From Rhodococcoides fascians A44A (GTDB lineage: Bacteria; Actinomycetota; Actinomycetes; Mycobacteriales; Mycobacteriaceae): DNA of 48,258 nucleotides. Of this stretch, positions 40,989-48,258 are shown one piece after another. Each line of letters begins with the position of its first letter. Within the stretch, counting starts at the first letter, position 1. The stretch lies in contig NZ_JMEX01000005.1 in assembly GCF_000760735.1 (NCBI RefSeq), positions 434,396 through 482,653 of the forward strand, read 5' to 3'. The position numbers and the translations under genes are program-made. Under the pieces are notes generated by a model. It had not been told where the DNA came from, did no database searches, and saw nothing but the letters and a program-made list of their open reading frames with translations.

Positions 40989-41828
40989 TCAACCCAACTG
41001 CTGCATCGCCGATCCGGAGGTACCACGCCGGGGACCTTCCGTGGGTCCGACAGGGTTCGGCGGCTCGGCCTGCGGCGCCACCTGGCCCCCTGCTTGCTGT
41101 GCCCCTGCTTGCTGTGCCCCTGCTTGCTGTGCGGCGGCCTGTTGTTGCTGTTGAGCGGCCGCCAACTGCGCCAGCAGAGCCTGAGGGAGAACTACCGGGA
41201 GGGGTGTGCGAACCGGATGGGGATCGCTGCCTCGGTCGACGACCGTCTGCGACAGCACGTCGCGAGCGATCGCCACGAGCGGCGAATCGGCACCGACAGC
41301 GCCCGACGGGCCTGCAAGAACGCAACGAACCATCCACCGGTACCCGTCGATGCCGATGAAACGCAGGTCCGCGTTCGCGGTGACGCCGTGTAGTTCCCGT
41401 CCCCAGGGGCCGGTCTCGACGGAGACCACCGACTGATCTCCTCGCAGCGAACCTGCGAGGTCCGCGGCGACCTCGCGCCATTGTCCCGGCGACTTGGGGG
41501 CGGCGTACGCCGCGATGGTGATGCGGCCGTACTGGGTCACCACGTGGACGGCCTGCGGCGCACCGGCCTGCGTCATCTCCACCTGAAGTTGACCGCCGGC
41601 CGGAAGTGGCAGCAGAACCGAACCGAGGTCCAACCGAGTCGCCGCAAGGGTCTCGCGGTCCTCGTCGAGTTCCTCGAGGTCGAACGGACCCTGATCGGCG
41701 GCACGATCCTGTGGATCGAGTGCCTCGTCGGCATCTCGACCGCCCGCGCCGATCGCTGCGTCGTCGGCCCGGGTGTTCTCGTTGGGGGCACCCGCCGCGT
41801 CTGCGTCCTTCTTGCGACGTCCGAACAT
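40989..41828 (-). CDS. DUF3710 family protein with Gln/Ala repeat tail
   Basis: A 279-residue cytosolic protein. The acidic N-terminus (about 1-60) begins MFGRRKKDADAAG. The conserved DUF3710 core (about 60-230) contains TRLDLGSVLLPLPAGGQLQVE, VHVVTQYGRITIAAYAAPKSP, and GYRWMVRCVLAGPSGA. The last 60 residues are a low-complexity Gln/Ala/Gly tail that includes three AQQAG pentapeptides encoded by a DNA tandem repeat, then a Pro-rich end. Function unknown. It follows dut in the same direction with a 2-base gap, so the two are cotranscribed. Rv2696c equivalent. Confidence 0.9.
   Translation of the reverse strand: MFGRRKKDADAAGAPNENTRADDAAIGAGGRDADEALDPQDRAADQGPFDLEELDEDRETLAATRLDLGSVLLPLPAGGQLQVEMTQAGAPQAVHVVTQYGRITIAAYAAPKSPGQWREVAADLAGSLRGDQSVVSVETGPWGRELHGVTANADLRFIGIDGYRWMVRCVLAGPSGAVGADSPLVAIARDVLSQTVVDRGSDPHPVRTPLPVVLPQALLAQLAAAQQQQQAAAQQAGAQQAGAQQAGGQVAPQAEPPNPVGPTEGPRRGTSGSAMQQLG
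41087..41131. repeat. Three perfect 15-bp tandem repeats in the DUF3710 tail
   Basis: CCCCTGCTTGCTGTG is present three times without mismatch at 41087-41101, 41102-41116 and 41117-41131. It encodes AQQAG pentapeptides in reading frame (minus strand). Because the unit is a multiple of three, copy-number change would alter tail length without a frameshift, so this is a candidate strain-typing locus. Confidence 0.9.
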
Positions 41829-41830
41829 GA

Positions 41831-42385
41831 TCAGCTCACTCCCTCTCGACTCGATGTGTCTGCCGTCGGCGCGGAGGTCGTCAGACTGGAATGACCACCA
41901 CTCGACCCGTAGCCTCCGTCACCTCTACTGGTCTCGTCGAGAGACTCGACCTCGGCGAAGGTGACGAGTTCGACGCGCTGCACCAACAACTGGGCGATGC
42001 GATCACCGCGGACCAGGTCGATCGCCTCGCGCGGATCCAGGTTCACCAGGCAGACCTTGATCTCGCCTCGATAACCGGCATCGATGGTGCCCGGCGCGTT
42101 GACGATGGACAGCCCCGACCGCGCAGCCAAACCCGAACGGGGATGAACGAGACCGACTGTGCCGAACGGGAGTGCGACCGCGATACCGGTGCCGACGACC
42201 ACACGCTCCCCCGGCGCGATCGAGGTGTCTGCGGTGATGTGCAGGTCGACCCCCGCATCGCCTGCGTGCGCGCGAACCGGAAGGGGTAACTCTTTGTCCA
42301 GACGGACCACTCGGACCGACCCGAGGGGCGCATCCGCCGACATCGCGGCACCGAACGTGCCGTCACTGCTGAAATCGTCACTCAC
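41831..42385 (-). CDS. dut: dUTP diphosphatase
   Basis: A trimeric dUTPase, 184 residues from GTG 42385. It hydrolyses dUTP to dUMP and PPi. All five motifs are present: AGDAGVDLH (1), [12 protein letters not shown] (2), [13 protein letters not shown] (3), [11 protein letters not shown] (4) and [12 protein letters not shown] (5, with Tyr where Phe or His is common). The GTG lies eight bases after TAGTCT (minus strand), a possible leaderless start. An ATG at 42343 would give 170 residues, nearer the 154 of M. tuberculosis. A short extra C-terminal tail ([16 protein letters not shown]) follows motif 5. DUF3710 is immediately downstream. Confidence 0.95.
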   Translation of the reverse strand: MSDDFSSDGTFGAAMSADAPLGSVRVVRLDKELPLPVRAHAGDAGVDLHITADTSIAPGERVVVGTGIAVALPFGTVGLVHPRSGLAARSGLSIVNAPGTIDAGYRGEIKVCLVNLDPREAIDLVRGDRIAQLLVQRVELVTFAEVESLDETSRGDGGYGSSGGHSSLTTSAPTADTSSREGVS

Positions 42386-42490
42386 GTGCACTGAGACTAC
42401 GCGCCGACCCCGGACCCAACTCGGCCTCGTACGTCTTCCGGCGGAACTTTCCCGAGCGGAGCACCGACCGCTCGCCGTACGGGCGCCAGC

Positions 42491-42503
42491 TACTCTGGAG
42501 TAC
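42491..42503 (+). promoter_or_regulatory. Leaderless-type -10 element for the DUF3093 gene
   Basis: TACTCT (42491-42496) is followed by seven bases and the GTG at 42504. It lies in the 118-base gap shared with the divergent dut promoter (TAGTCT at 42399-42394 on the minus strand). Confidence 0.5.
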
Positions 42504-43040
42504 GTGTCACAGAACTCACGCCGCGACCTGCATCCCGACGCTTCGCCCGACCGCGGAGACGGTCGGCGCGTGGTGCACTCCGAGAAACTGTGGGTGCCGC
42601 TGTGGTGGTGGCCGGTTGCCGTCGCCGTCGGGGTCCTGCTGGCTGCCGAGGTGCACATGGGCGCCCCGGGTCTCAGGGCCTGGCTCCCGTACGTCCTGGT
42701 CCTACCGTTTCCGATCTGGGCTCTGATCTGGCTCAGCCGCATGCGGGTCGAGGTCGAGAGGGACGCAGCAGGAGACGGCGAGCTCCGCGTCGGAAAGGCA
42801 CACCTACCGCTGGACGTGATCGCACGCGCGGCTGTCGTGCCCGCGACAGCAAAAAGTGCGGCACTGGGAAGGCAGTTGGATCCTCTCGCCTTCGTTCAAC
42901 ACCGCACTTGGGTCAAACAGATGGTTCTCGTCGTTCTCGATGATCCGGACGATCCCACACCTTATTGGTTGGTCAGTACCTCACGCCCCGACGCGCTGGT
43001 ATCGGCTCTGACGCGGCCCACCCCCGGAGATCACGCTTGA
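42504..43040 (+). CDS. DUF3093 membrane protein
   Basis: A 178-residue protein with two adjacent transmembrane helices (about 33-55 and 60-83: [20 protein letters not shown] and [22 protein letters not shown]), followed by a soluble domain with [16 protein letters not shown] and a terminal [18 protein letters not shown]3093 members are found beside dut in mycolata, and this is the Rv2698 equivalent. Function unknown. GTG 42504 is supported by the TACTCT box at the leaderless distance. Confidence 0.88.
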   Translation: MSQNSRRDLHPDASPDRGDGRRVVHSEKLWVPLWWWPVAVAVGVLLAAEVHMGAPGLRAWLPYVLVLPFPIWALIWLSRMRVEVERDAAGDGELRVGKAHLPLDVIARAAVVPATAKSAALGRQLDPLAFVQHRTWVKQMVLVVLDDPDDPTPYWLVSTSRPDALVSALTRPTPGDHA

Positions 43041-43133
43041 GCGCTCTCGGCCGCATCGTCTGCACCACCTGATTTATGTGACCTCGTCGGTCGGCGTGGT
43101 TCAGCTAGGTCGTTCGATTCCTGTCGTCCGAAA

Positions 43134-43436
43134 TCACGCTGCGCAGTCACGGCAGACGAGAACGCCGTTGGCGTCGCTCGCAAGCCTGCTCCGGTGGTGG
43201 ACCAGGAAGCAGCTCGAACAGGTGAACTCGTCGGCCTGCTTCGGAACCACCCGGACCGACAGCTCTTCGCCGGACAGGTCGGCACCCGGGAGTTCGAACG
43301 ACTCCGCCGTGTCCGACTCGTCCACGTCGACCACCGCGGACTGCGCCTCGTTGCGGCGTGCCTTCAGCTCCTCGAGCGAATCCTCCGACACATCGTCGGA
43401 TTCTGTTCTTCTCGGTGCGTCGTAGTCGGTTGCCAT
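43134..43436 (-). CDS. DUF4193 zinc-ribbon-like small protein
   Basis: A 100-residue protein of the actinobacterial DUF4193 family. The first 60 residues are acidic and probably flexible (MATDYDAPRRTESDDVSEDS). The C-terminus has two CxxC pairs, TCSSCFLVHHRS and VCRDCAA, a likely structural zinc site. Homologues sit at this position in Mycobacterium (Rv2699c) and are highly conserved, but the function is unknown. The ATG is preceded by a TAACAG box about six bases upstream. A 540-base non-coding interval separates it from divergent cei. Confidence 0.92.
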   Translation of the reverse strand: MATDYDAPRRTESDDVSEDSLEELKARRNEAQSAVVDVDESDTAESFELPGADLSGEELSVRVVPKQADEFTCSSCFLVHHRSRLASDANGVLVCRDCAA

Positions 43437-43976
43437 TGTCTTCTGTTACCCCTCGTCCTCGTGCGTGTTGTGCGGGTGGACACGTGCCGATCGTTGCCTT
43501 CGGCCTGCTCCCGAGCCGCCTCCACCGTGTCTGATTCTCTGCGGCTGTTCTCTTCATTTGTGGGTGCTGCTCGCCCGGACATGCAGGCCGAACACCGCTG
43601 GTACTGCTCTACAACGGACGACCTCGATGCAAGGTGCCCGAGAAACTACCCGGGTAATGCCCGAACGTCCCAGGTTGAAACACGATCGAGACATCGACAC
43701 AGCGCTGCCGTCCACCACGGTGACTGCTCGGATTTCTCAGCACCGGGGCCGCCAGACAATAGCCGAAGCGAACGACATCGACGAAACCGCCTCACCGTCT
43801 TCCTCCACAATCACCTGACAAACCCCTTGAACACCTCGGACACGCCGGGCATTCCATGCCTGCGAGGGACCATTTCCTCGGGTGAGCACTACAGTGGGCT
43901 GGCGCGCGCAAGCACGGGTCCGAACCCTCGTGTGCCCGCGCGTTCGATCCTCGCGAACGAAAGGCGCATCGACACC
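43437..43976. other. Long gene-free interval between DUF4193 and cei
   Basis: The largest non-coding stretch in the window. Reading frames exist on both strands but none has a ribosome site, a conserved-looking product or normal codon bias. Visible elements are TACAGT (43890-43895), a good -10 for cei about 80 bases upstream of its start; a GC palindrome around CCCGGG near 43650; and GGCAT-TCC-ATGCC near 43853. It may contain an unrecognised small RNA or a long cei leader. Confidence 0.5.
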
Positions 43977-44657
43977 GTGGTTTCACTGATCACCGAGGGC
44001 TCATCGTTCGACGATCGTGGGCGGCCCTTCCGGCGACGCCGAGCACTGCCGATCGTCGCGGTGCTCGCCGTACTGGCACTACTCGGCGTGTTCACGTGGA
44101 TCCGCGTGTTCACCTCCGGTGAGACCGTCGCGACCACCGTCGAGTGCAACGAACCGTCGACGGCCCCTGCCGACGACGGAACAGTCCCGGTGGCACTGGG
44201 CGAGCGAATCGATCGCGAGACGCTTCTGGACACCGAGCCCGCAGCCCTGTCCGCCACCAAGGTCCGAGTGTTCAACGCGAACGGCGAGCGCGGACAGGCC
44301 GCGACCGTCGCCGCCGACTTGAGCGAGTACGGGTTCGCGAGTGCACCGGACGTACAGGTCGGCAACGATCCCGTGTACGTCGATCAGAACATGCAGTGCC
44401 AGGGCCAGATTCGGTTCGGCGAGAACGGTAGAGCAGCGGCCAGTGCCGTGTGGCTCGCAGCCCCCTGCGCGGAACTGATTCAGGATTCACGCGCCGACGA
44501 CACCGTCGATCTCGCGCTCGGAACGTACTTCAAGAATCTGCAGCCCAACGACGACGCCGAGTCGGTCCTGCAGTCGCTGGCCGGCGTGACGCCGGGCTCG
44601 ACGCCTGCACCGCTGGACATCAGCCTGCTCGAAGCAGCGCGCACCGCGCGCTGCTGA
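43977..44657 (+). CDS. cei: Cell envelope integrity protein Cei (LytR C-terminal domain)
   Basis: A 226-residue membrane-anchored protein. A cytosolic stretch with RGRPFRRRR precedes one helix (ALPIVAVLAVLALLGVFTWI, about 24-43), and the outside part carries a LytR_C domain (TKVRVFNANGERGQAATVAADLSEYGF). In mycobacteria Rv2700 is required for envelope integrity and full virulence. GTG 43977 (VVSLITEGS) is the start that begins just before the basic region; a GAAAGG stretch is upstream. A long leader region separates it from DUF4193, and a terminator follows. Confidence 0.9.
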   Translation: MVSLITEGSSFDDRGRPFRRRRALPIVAVLAVLALLGVFTWIRVFTSGETVATTVECNEPSTAPADDGTVPVALGERIDRETLLDTEPAALSATKVRVFNANGERGQAATVAADLSEYGFASAPDVQVGNDPVYVDQNMQCQGQIRFGENGRAAASAVWLAAPCAELIQDSRADDTVDLALGTYFKNLQPNDDAESVLQSLAGVTPGSTPAPLDISLLEAARTARC

Positions 44658-44661
44658 GCCG

Positions 44662-44693
44662 GATCCGCTCGGCGTCCGCCGACCGAGCGGATC
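44662..44693. terminator. Bidirectional terminator between cei and suhB
   Basis: GATCCGCTCGG (44662-44672) pairs exactly with CCGAGCGGATC (44683-44693) around a 10-base loop. It starts 5 bases after the cei stop and serves the convergent suhB side as well. Strong GC-rich stem; no T-tract. Confidence 0.8.
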
Positions 44694-44734
44694 TCGACTG
44701 CCGCAGCGTCTTTCGCCGCTCGGTCCGTCGCAGA

Positions 44735-45703
44735 TCAGGCGTCGTCGGCGCCGGAGATCGCGTCCAACGCACCCACGTCGCCGAGTGCAGCCACGAATTC
44801 TCGTGCGATTCCCGGTGCGACGGCGACGGTGACTGCGCCGTCGAGTGATGTCGACGTCGGACTCGGCGCGATCACCGTCGCGCCCGCCTCTTCGGCGATG
44901 AGCGATCCTGCGGCCCAGTCCCATGGGCTCAGACCGTGTTCGAAATGAGCATCCACGGCGCCGGAGGCAACCATGCACAGATCCAGTGCAGCCGAACCGA
45001 CGCGGCGAATGTCGCGGACACGCGGGAGTAGTTCCGCAATGATCGCGCCCTGCACCCGTCGCCTGGCCGCGCCGTAGCCGAAACCTGTTGCGACGAGCGC
45101 CAGTGCGACGTCCGAGGTGGGGTTGCACGTGAGCTGTTCCACCGAGCCGTCCGAGTACTCCGCCGTGGCGCCGTGTCCCCGTGATGCGCTGTAGAGAACG
45201 TCACGGGCGACGTCCACGACGACCCCCACGACGCTCACACCGTCGATCTGGACGGCGACCGACACCGAGTATGCGGGGAGGCCGTAGAGGAAGTTGACGG
45301 TGCCGTCGATGGGATCGAGCACCCATCGAACTCCAGCGACCGATTCGGACTGGCCACCGCCTTCCTCGCCGAGAATGGTGTCGTCCGGCCGCAACTCGGC
45401 GAGCAGAGACCGCAGAAGCTGTTCCGTCTCGGTGTCGACGACGGTGACCGGGTCGGTGGGAGTGCTCTTCGTGTGGACGGAGTGTCCGGAATCGGACGTC
45501 TCCGCGGGTGCACCCGGCCCGAACACCTGCGGTCGCCGAGTCCGAACATGCGCCGCCGCTGCGCGAGCCACGTCACGTGCCACCGTCGACAGTGCAGTCA
45601 GATCCGCCTCCGATACGCGAGAGTCGGGCACCCGAGGGGTGGGCGCAGCGGACGTCGAGGTCGGATGGAAGGCGTCATCGGATGCAGTCGGCACGCTCTC
45701 CAT
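44735..45703 (-). CDS. suhB: Inositol-1-monophosphatase family protein SuhB
   Basis: A 322-residue Mg2+-dependent phosphatase. Metal-site motifs: EEGGG (Glu of motif 1), WVLDPIDGTVNFLYG (motif 2, DP-x-DGT) and SPWDWAAGSLIAEEAG (motif 3). In mycobacteria SuhB-type enzymes act on inositol-1-phosphate, feeding phosphatidylinositol and its mannosides. An N-terminal extension of about 30 residues rich in Ser/Pro/Thr is not part of the fold. The Rv2701c equivalent, next to ppgK and sigA as in M. tuberculosis. Start ATG 45703 has a 162-base divergent gap to ppgK. Confidence 0.94.
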   Translation of the reverse strand: MESVPTASDDAFHPTSTSAAPTPRVPDSRVSEADLTALSTVARDVARAAAAHVRTRRPQVFGPGAPAETSDSGHSVHTKSTPTDPVTVVDTETEQLLRSLLAELRPDDTILGEEGGGQSESVAGVRWVLDPIDGTVNFLYGLPAYSVSVAVQIDGVSVVGVVVDVARDVLYSASRGHGATAEYSDGSVEQLTCNPTSDVALALVATGFGYGAARRRVQGAIIAELLPRVRDIRRVGSAALDLCMVASGAVDAHFEHGLSPWDWAAGSLIAEEAGATVIAPSPTSTSLDGAVTVAVAPGIAREFVAALGDVGALDAISGADDA

Positions 45704-45865
45704 CGGATCACAGTGTGCGGGAATCGCACCACTCGGTCGCCGGTGCGGACTGCGTCACACCCGCCGAATCACCGTCGCGGCACTAGTGTCGATGTACGCA
45801 GCTTGGCTACGCTTTTCACCGCACGTGCACGAGTAGATGCCCCGATGATCAGGAGTGAACTCCAC

Positions 45866-46705
45866 ATGACTCAGTCAGGCCCGCACACACAGACCGATCC
45901 GGTGATCCAACCCGGATCCGTCACCACGCCGACGGACGCGCGGCAGCGGCAGGGTTTCGGCGTCGACGTCGGCGGCAGTGGCATCAAGGGTGGAATCGTC
46001 GATCTGGTCACCGGTGAATTGGTCGGCGATCGGTACAAGATCGAAACGCCGCAACCGTCGACGCCGGAGGCAGTGGCCGAGGTGGTTGCCCGGATCGCCG
46101 CTCACTTCGAGTGGACCGGGCCCGTGGGCGTCACGCTGCCTGCCGTCGTGACCGGAGGAATTGCACGTTCCGCAGCCAACATCGACAAGTCGTGGATCGA
46201 TACCGACGCGAAGTCGCTGTTCGCGTCGGCGTTGGGGCACAGCAATGTGGTCGTGCTGAACGACGCGGATGCCGCGGGTGTCGCCGAGGACCGATACGGC
46301 GCAGGCAAGGACAAGAACGGCGTGGTGATTCTGCTGACGTTCGGCACGGGCATCGGCTCCGCAGTTCTGCACAACGGGGTACTTCTGCCGAACACCGAGT
46401 TCGGTCACCTCGAGGTCGACGGCAAGGAAGCCGAGCACCGAGCGGCATCGTCCGTGAAGGAGAACAAGGACCTGTCGTACAAGGAGTGGGCCAAGGAGGT
46501 CTCGAAGGTTCTCGCGACGTTCGAAGCGCTGCTGTGGCCGGATCTGTTCATCGCCGGAGGCGGAATCAGCCGCAAGAGCGAGAAGTGGATTCCGCACCTG
46601 ACCAACAGAACGCCCGTGGTGGCGGCCACTTTGTTGAACACCGCGGGAATCGTCGGTGCAGCTCTCGCCGCCGACACAGCGGCCGATACGGCACTGGCTC
46701 GGTAA
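45866..46705 (+). CDS. ppgK: Polyphosphate glucokinase
   Basis: A 279-residue ROK-family kinase that phosphorylates glucose using inorganic polyphosphate or ATP. The phosphate-1 motif is [17 protein letters not shown] (about 30-46), followed by the catalytic Asp region [27 protein letters not shown] and [11 protein letters not shown]. The N-terminal 28 residues are extra. The ATG at 45866 is chosen because AGGAGTG (45851-45857) lies 8 bases upstream. It is followed by sigA in the same direction. Links sugar import (porter in this window) to central metabolism by inference only. Confidence 0.95.
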   Translation: MTQSGPHTQTDPVIQPGSVTTPTDARQRQGFGVDVGGSGIKGGIVDLVTGELVGDRYKIETPQPSTPEAVAEVVARIAAHFEWTGPVGVTLPAVVTGGIARSAANIDKSWIDTDAKSLFASALGHSNVVVLNDADAAGVAEDRYGAGKDKNGVVILLTFGTGIGSAVLHNGVLLPNTEFGHLEVDGKEAEHRAASSVKENKDLSYKEWAKEVSKVLATFEALLWPDLFIAGGGISRKSEKWIPHLTNRTPVVAATLLNTAGIVGAALAADTAADTALAR

Positions 46706-46724
46706 CAAACTCCCGACGGGTCGT

Positions 46725-46730
46725 TACAAT
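46725..46730 (+). promoter_or_regulatory. SigA-type -10 of the sigA promoter
   Basis: TACAAT (46725-46730) is a near-perfect -10 in the 123-base gap between ppgK and sigA. A weak GTAACA (46702-46707) is 17 bases upstream. The leader to GTG 46829 is about 90 bases. Confidence 0.6.
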
Positions 46731-46828
46731 GGTTGATGCCGGTCTGCACGCCGGCACAATCGACAAGACCTCTCCGCCGGAAACCACTCTGGCGTGACGC
46801 CGCACGACACCGTCACGAAAGGGCGTAC

Positions 46829-48244
46829 GTGGCAGCCACCGATATCCGTCAGACCGTAGATTCAGCAACAGAGTCTGCGAACCCTGCACCTGCTGCGGAG
46901 GCACCGAACGGCACCGTCAGAGAGGCCGCCGTCGCTTCCGCGACCGCTGCCCCTGCAGAAGCGGCACCGGCAGCGCCGGCAACCAAGGCTCCGGCCAAGA
47001 AAGCTGCGGCGAAGAAGGCTCCCGCGAAGCGCGCGGCCGCCAAGAAGGCTCCGGCGAAGAAGGCCGCAGCCAAGAAGGCAGGCGACGCAGCACCGGCCGC
47101 CGACGGGGACGACGACGCTCCCGGCATCGATGACATCGACATCTCCGACGGCGACATCGCTGCGGCCGCCAACGATGTGGTCGAGGTCGTGGCAGCCGGA
47201 GACGACGCCGACGACGACGCCACCTCCGAGCCGACCGCCGAGGACAAGGCGTCCGGCGACTTCGTCTGGGACGAGGAAGAGTCCGAGGCTCTTCGCCAGG
47301 CACGAAAGGATGCGGAGCTCACGGCGTCGGCCGACTCCGTTCGCGCCTACCTCAAGCAGATCGGTAAGGTCGCGCTCCTCAACGCCGAGGAGGAGGTCGA
47401 GCTCGCCAAACGCATCGAGGCAGGCTTGTTCGCCACCGAGAAGATGCGCGAGTTCGCCGAGAAGGGCGAGAAGCTTCCCGTTGCGGCACGTCGCGATTTC
47501 ACATGGATCTGCCGGGACGGTAACCGCGCCAAGAACCATTTGCTCGAAGCCAACCTTCGCCTCGTGGTATCGCTCGCGAAGCGTTACACCGGTCGGGGAA
47601 TGGCGTTCCTGGATCTGATCCAGGAGGGAAACCTGGGCCTGATCCGTGCCGTCGAGAAGTTCGACTACACCAAGGGCTACAAGTTCTCCACCTACGCGAC
47701 GTGGTGGATCCGTCAGGCCATCACGCGCGCCATGGCCGACCAGGCACGCACCATCCGTATTCCGGTGCACATGGTGGAAGTCATCAACAAGCTCGGCCGT
47801 ATCCAGCGTGAGCTGCTTCAGGACCTGGGCCGCGAGCCCACTCCCGAGGAGCTCGCCAAGGAAATGGACATCACGCCGGAGAAGGTGCTGGAGATCCAGC
47901 AGTACGCGCGTGAACCCATTTCGCTCGATCAGACGATCGGCGACGAGGGTGACAGCCAACTCGGTGATTTCATCGAGGACTCCGAGGCCGTTGTGGCCGT
48001 CGACGCGGTGTCGTTCACCCTTCTTCAGGACCAGCTGCAGTCCGTCCTCGAGACCTTGTCCGAGCGCGAGGCCGGTGTCGTTCGGCTTCGTTTCGGCCTG
48101 ACGGACGGACAGCCCCGCACGCTCGACGAAATCGGTCAGGTCTACGGCGTCACTCGTGAACGTATCCGGCAGATCGAGTCGAAGACGATGTCGAAGCTTC
48201 GTCATCCGTCGCGGTCGCAGGTTCTCCGCGACTACCTCGACTGA
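46829..48244 (+). CDS. sigA: Principal RNA polymerase sigma factor SigA
   Basis: A 471-residue group 1 sigma factor, complete within the window. Residues 52-84 are a Lys/Ala-rich, histone-H1-like array ([16 protein letters not shown] repeats), and 91-150 are strongly acidic. Region 1.2 begins at about 168 ([23 protein letters not shown]), region 2 has [42 protein letters not shown] and [13 protein letters not shown]. Region 4 ends with [20 protein letters not shown] and [15 protein letters not shown], the usual C-terminus. GTG 46829 follows AAAGGG at 5 bases. The M. tuberculosis protein is 528 residues; the N-terminal repeat region accounts for the size differences. Only 14 bases remain after the stop. 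Confidence 0.97.
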   Translation: MAATDIRQTVDSATESANPAPAAEAPNGTVREAAVASATAAPAEAAPAAPATKAPAKKAAAKKAPAKRAAAKKAPAKKAAAKKAGDAAPAADGDDDAPGIDDIDISDGDIAAAANDVVEVVAAGDDADDDATSEPTAEDKASGDFVWDEEESEALRQARKDAELTASADSVRAYLKQIGKVALLNAEEEVELAKRIEAGLFATEKMREFAEKGEKLPVAARRDFTWICRDGNRAKNHLLEANLRLVVSLAKRYTGRGMAFLDLIQEGNLGLIRAVEKFDYTKGYKFSTYATWWIRQAITRAMADQARTIRIPVHMVEVINKLGRIQRELLQDLGREPTPEELAKEMDITPEKVLEIQQYAREPISLDQTIGDEGDSQLGDFIEDSEAVVAVDAVSFTLLQDQLQSVLETLSEREAGVVRLRFGLTDGQPRTLDEIGQVYGVTRERIRQIESKTMSKLRHPSRSQVLRDYLD

Positions 48245-48258
48245 CAGTTCGCCTTCGA

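Noticed and set aside
41087..41131. CRISPR-like tandem repeat
   Set aside because: The 15-bp units are directly adjacent without spacers and lie in coding sequence in frame, so it is a protein repeat.
46862..48205. Long minus-strand reading frame opposite sigA
   Set aside because: sigA is unambiguous on the plus strand; the antisense frame has no domain and no start context.

Overview
The window is high-GC actinobacterial DNA, almost fully coding, with many GTG starts and few classical Shine-Dalgarno leaders. The gene content (AftC-type arabinofuranosyltransferase, Cei, HemQ, SigK/RskA, PpgK, a principal sigma factor with a Lys/Ala-rich N-terminus) points to a mycolic-acid-containing member of the Mycobacteriales. 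Gene order from memory follows Mycobacterium tuberculosis Rv2669 to Rv2703. The extra genes (fadA-fadB, sugar porter, DrrAB-like exporter, pyruvyl transferase, BisC) suggest a Rhodococcus-like species. I see no rRNA, CRISPR array, prophage, transposase or plasmid genes, so this is mostly a conserved chromosomal core with small accessory insertions.

Layout. 1-130: tRNA-Val(GAC) and its terminator. 0.2-2.0 kb: small acidic protein, alpha/beta hydrolase, a membrane-anchored bL12-C-terminal-like protein and a GNAT acetyltransferase. 2.0-8.7 kb: ZapE-like ATPase divergent from the RibD-like reductase, an exported hydrolase-fold lipoprotein without the nucleophilic serine, AftC, MsrB, a polysaccharide pyruvyl transferase and a MaoC hydratase. 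8.7-14.8 kb: a tightly overlapping minus-strand operon hemE-hemY-hemQ-HAD-bisC, which is the coproporphyrin branch of haem synthesis plus a molybdenum sulfoxide reductase. 14.9-16.9 kb: DUF3000 protein and RNase D. 16.9-24.9 kb: an accessory block with the fadA-fadB beta-oxidation complex, two Rossmann-fold enzymes, an XRE regulator, a sugar porter and a YciI protein. 24.9-28.8 kb: dxs (TTG start) divergent from a glutaminase-STAS-cNMP fusion. 28.9-32.3 kb: rskA-sigK with a visible SigK-type promoter, divergent from a DrrAB-like exporter. 32.4-34.1 kb: CGNR zinc-finger regulator, a 50-residue Cys protein and a siderophore-binding lipoprotein. 34.1-39 kb: TRAM RNA methyltransferase and a KimA-like permease, divergent from the two RCK proteins CeoB and CeoC. 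39-44.7 kb: conserved small proteins (DUF3159, OB-fold, hydrolase, DUF3710, DUF3093, DUF4193), dUTPase and Cei. 44.7-48.2 kb: suhB, ppgK and sigA.

How the genes fit together. Several genes serve the cell envelope (AftC, Cei, SuhB, perhaps the pyruvyl transferase). Two serve methionine-sulfoxide-type repair (MsrB, BisC). HemE, HemY and HemQ are successive haem enzymes. The KimA-like permease and CeoB/CeoC probably form a potassium-uptake and sensing unit. About a dozen genes have a TANNNT box 5-8 bases before the start codon, the pattern of leaderless transcripts.

The best leads are the self-directed SigK promoter overlapping the exporter promoter, the KimA/RCK neighbourhood, the haem operon that ends in a molybdoenzyme, the serine-less hydrolase lipoprotein, and the bL12-like membrane protein. 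I did not find a clear-cut new defence or mobile system.
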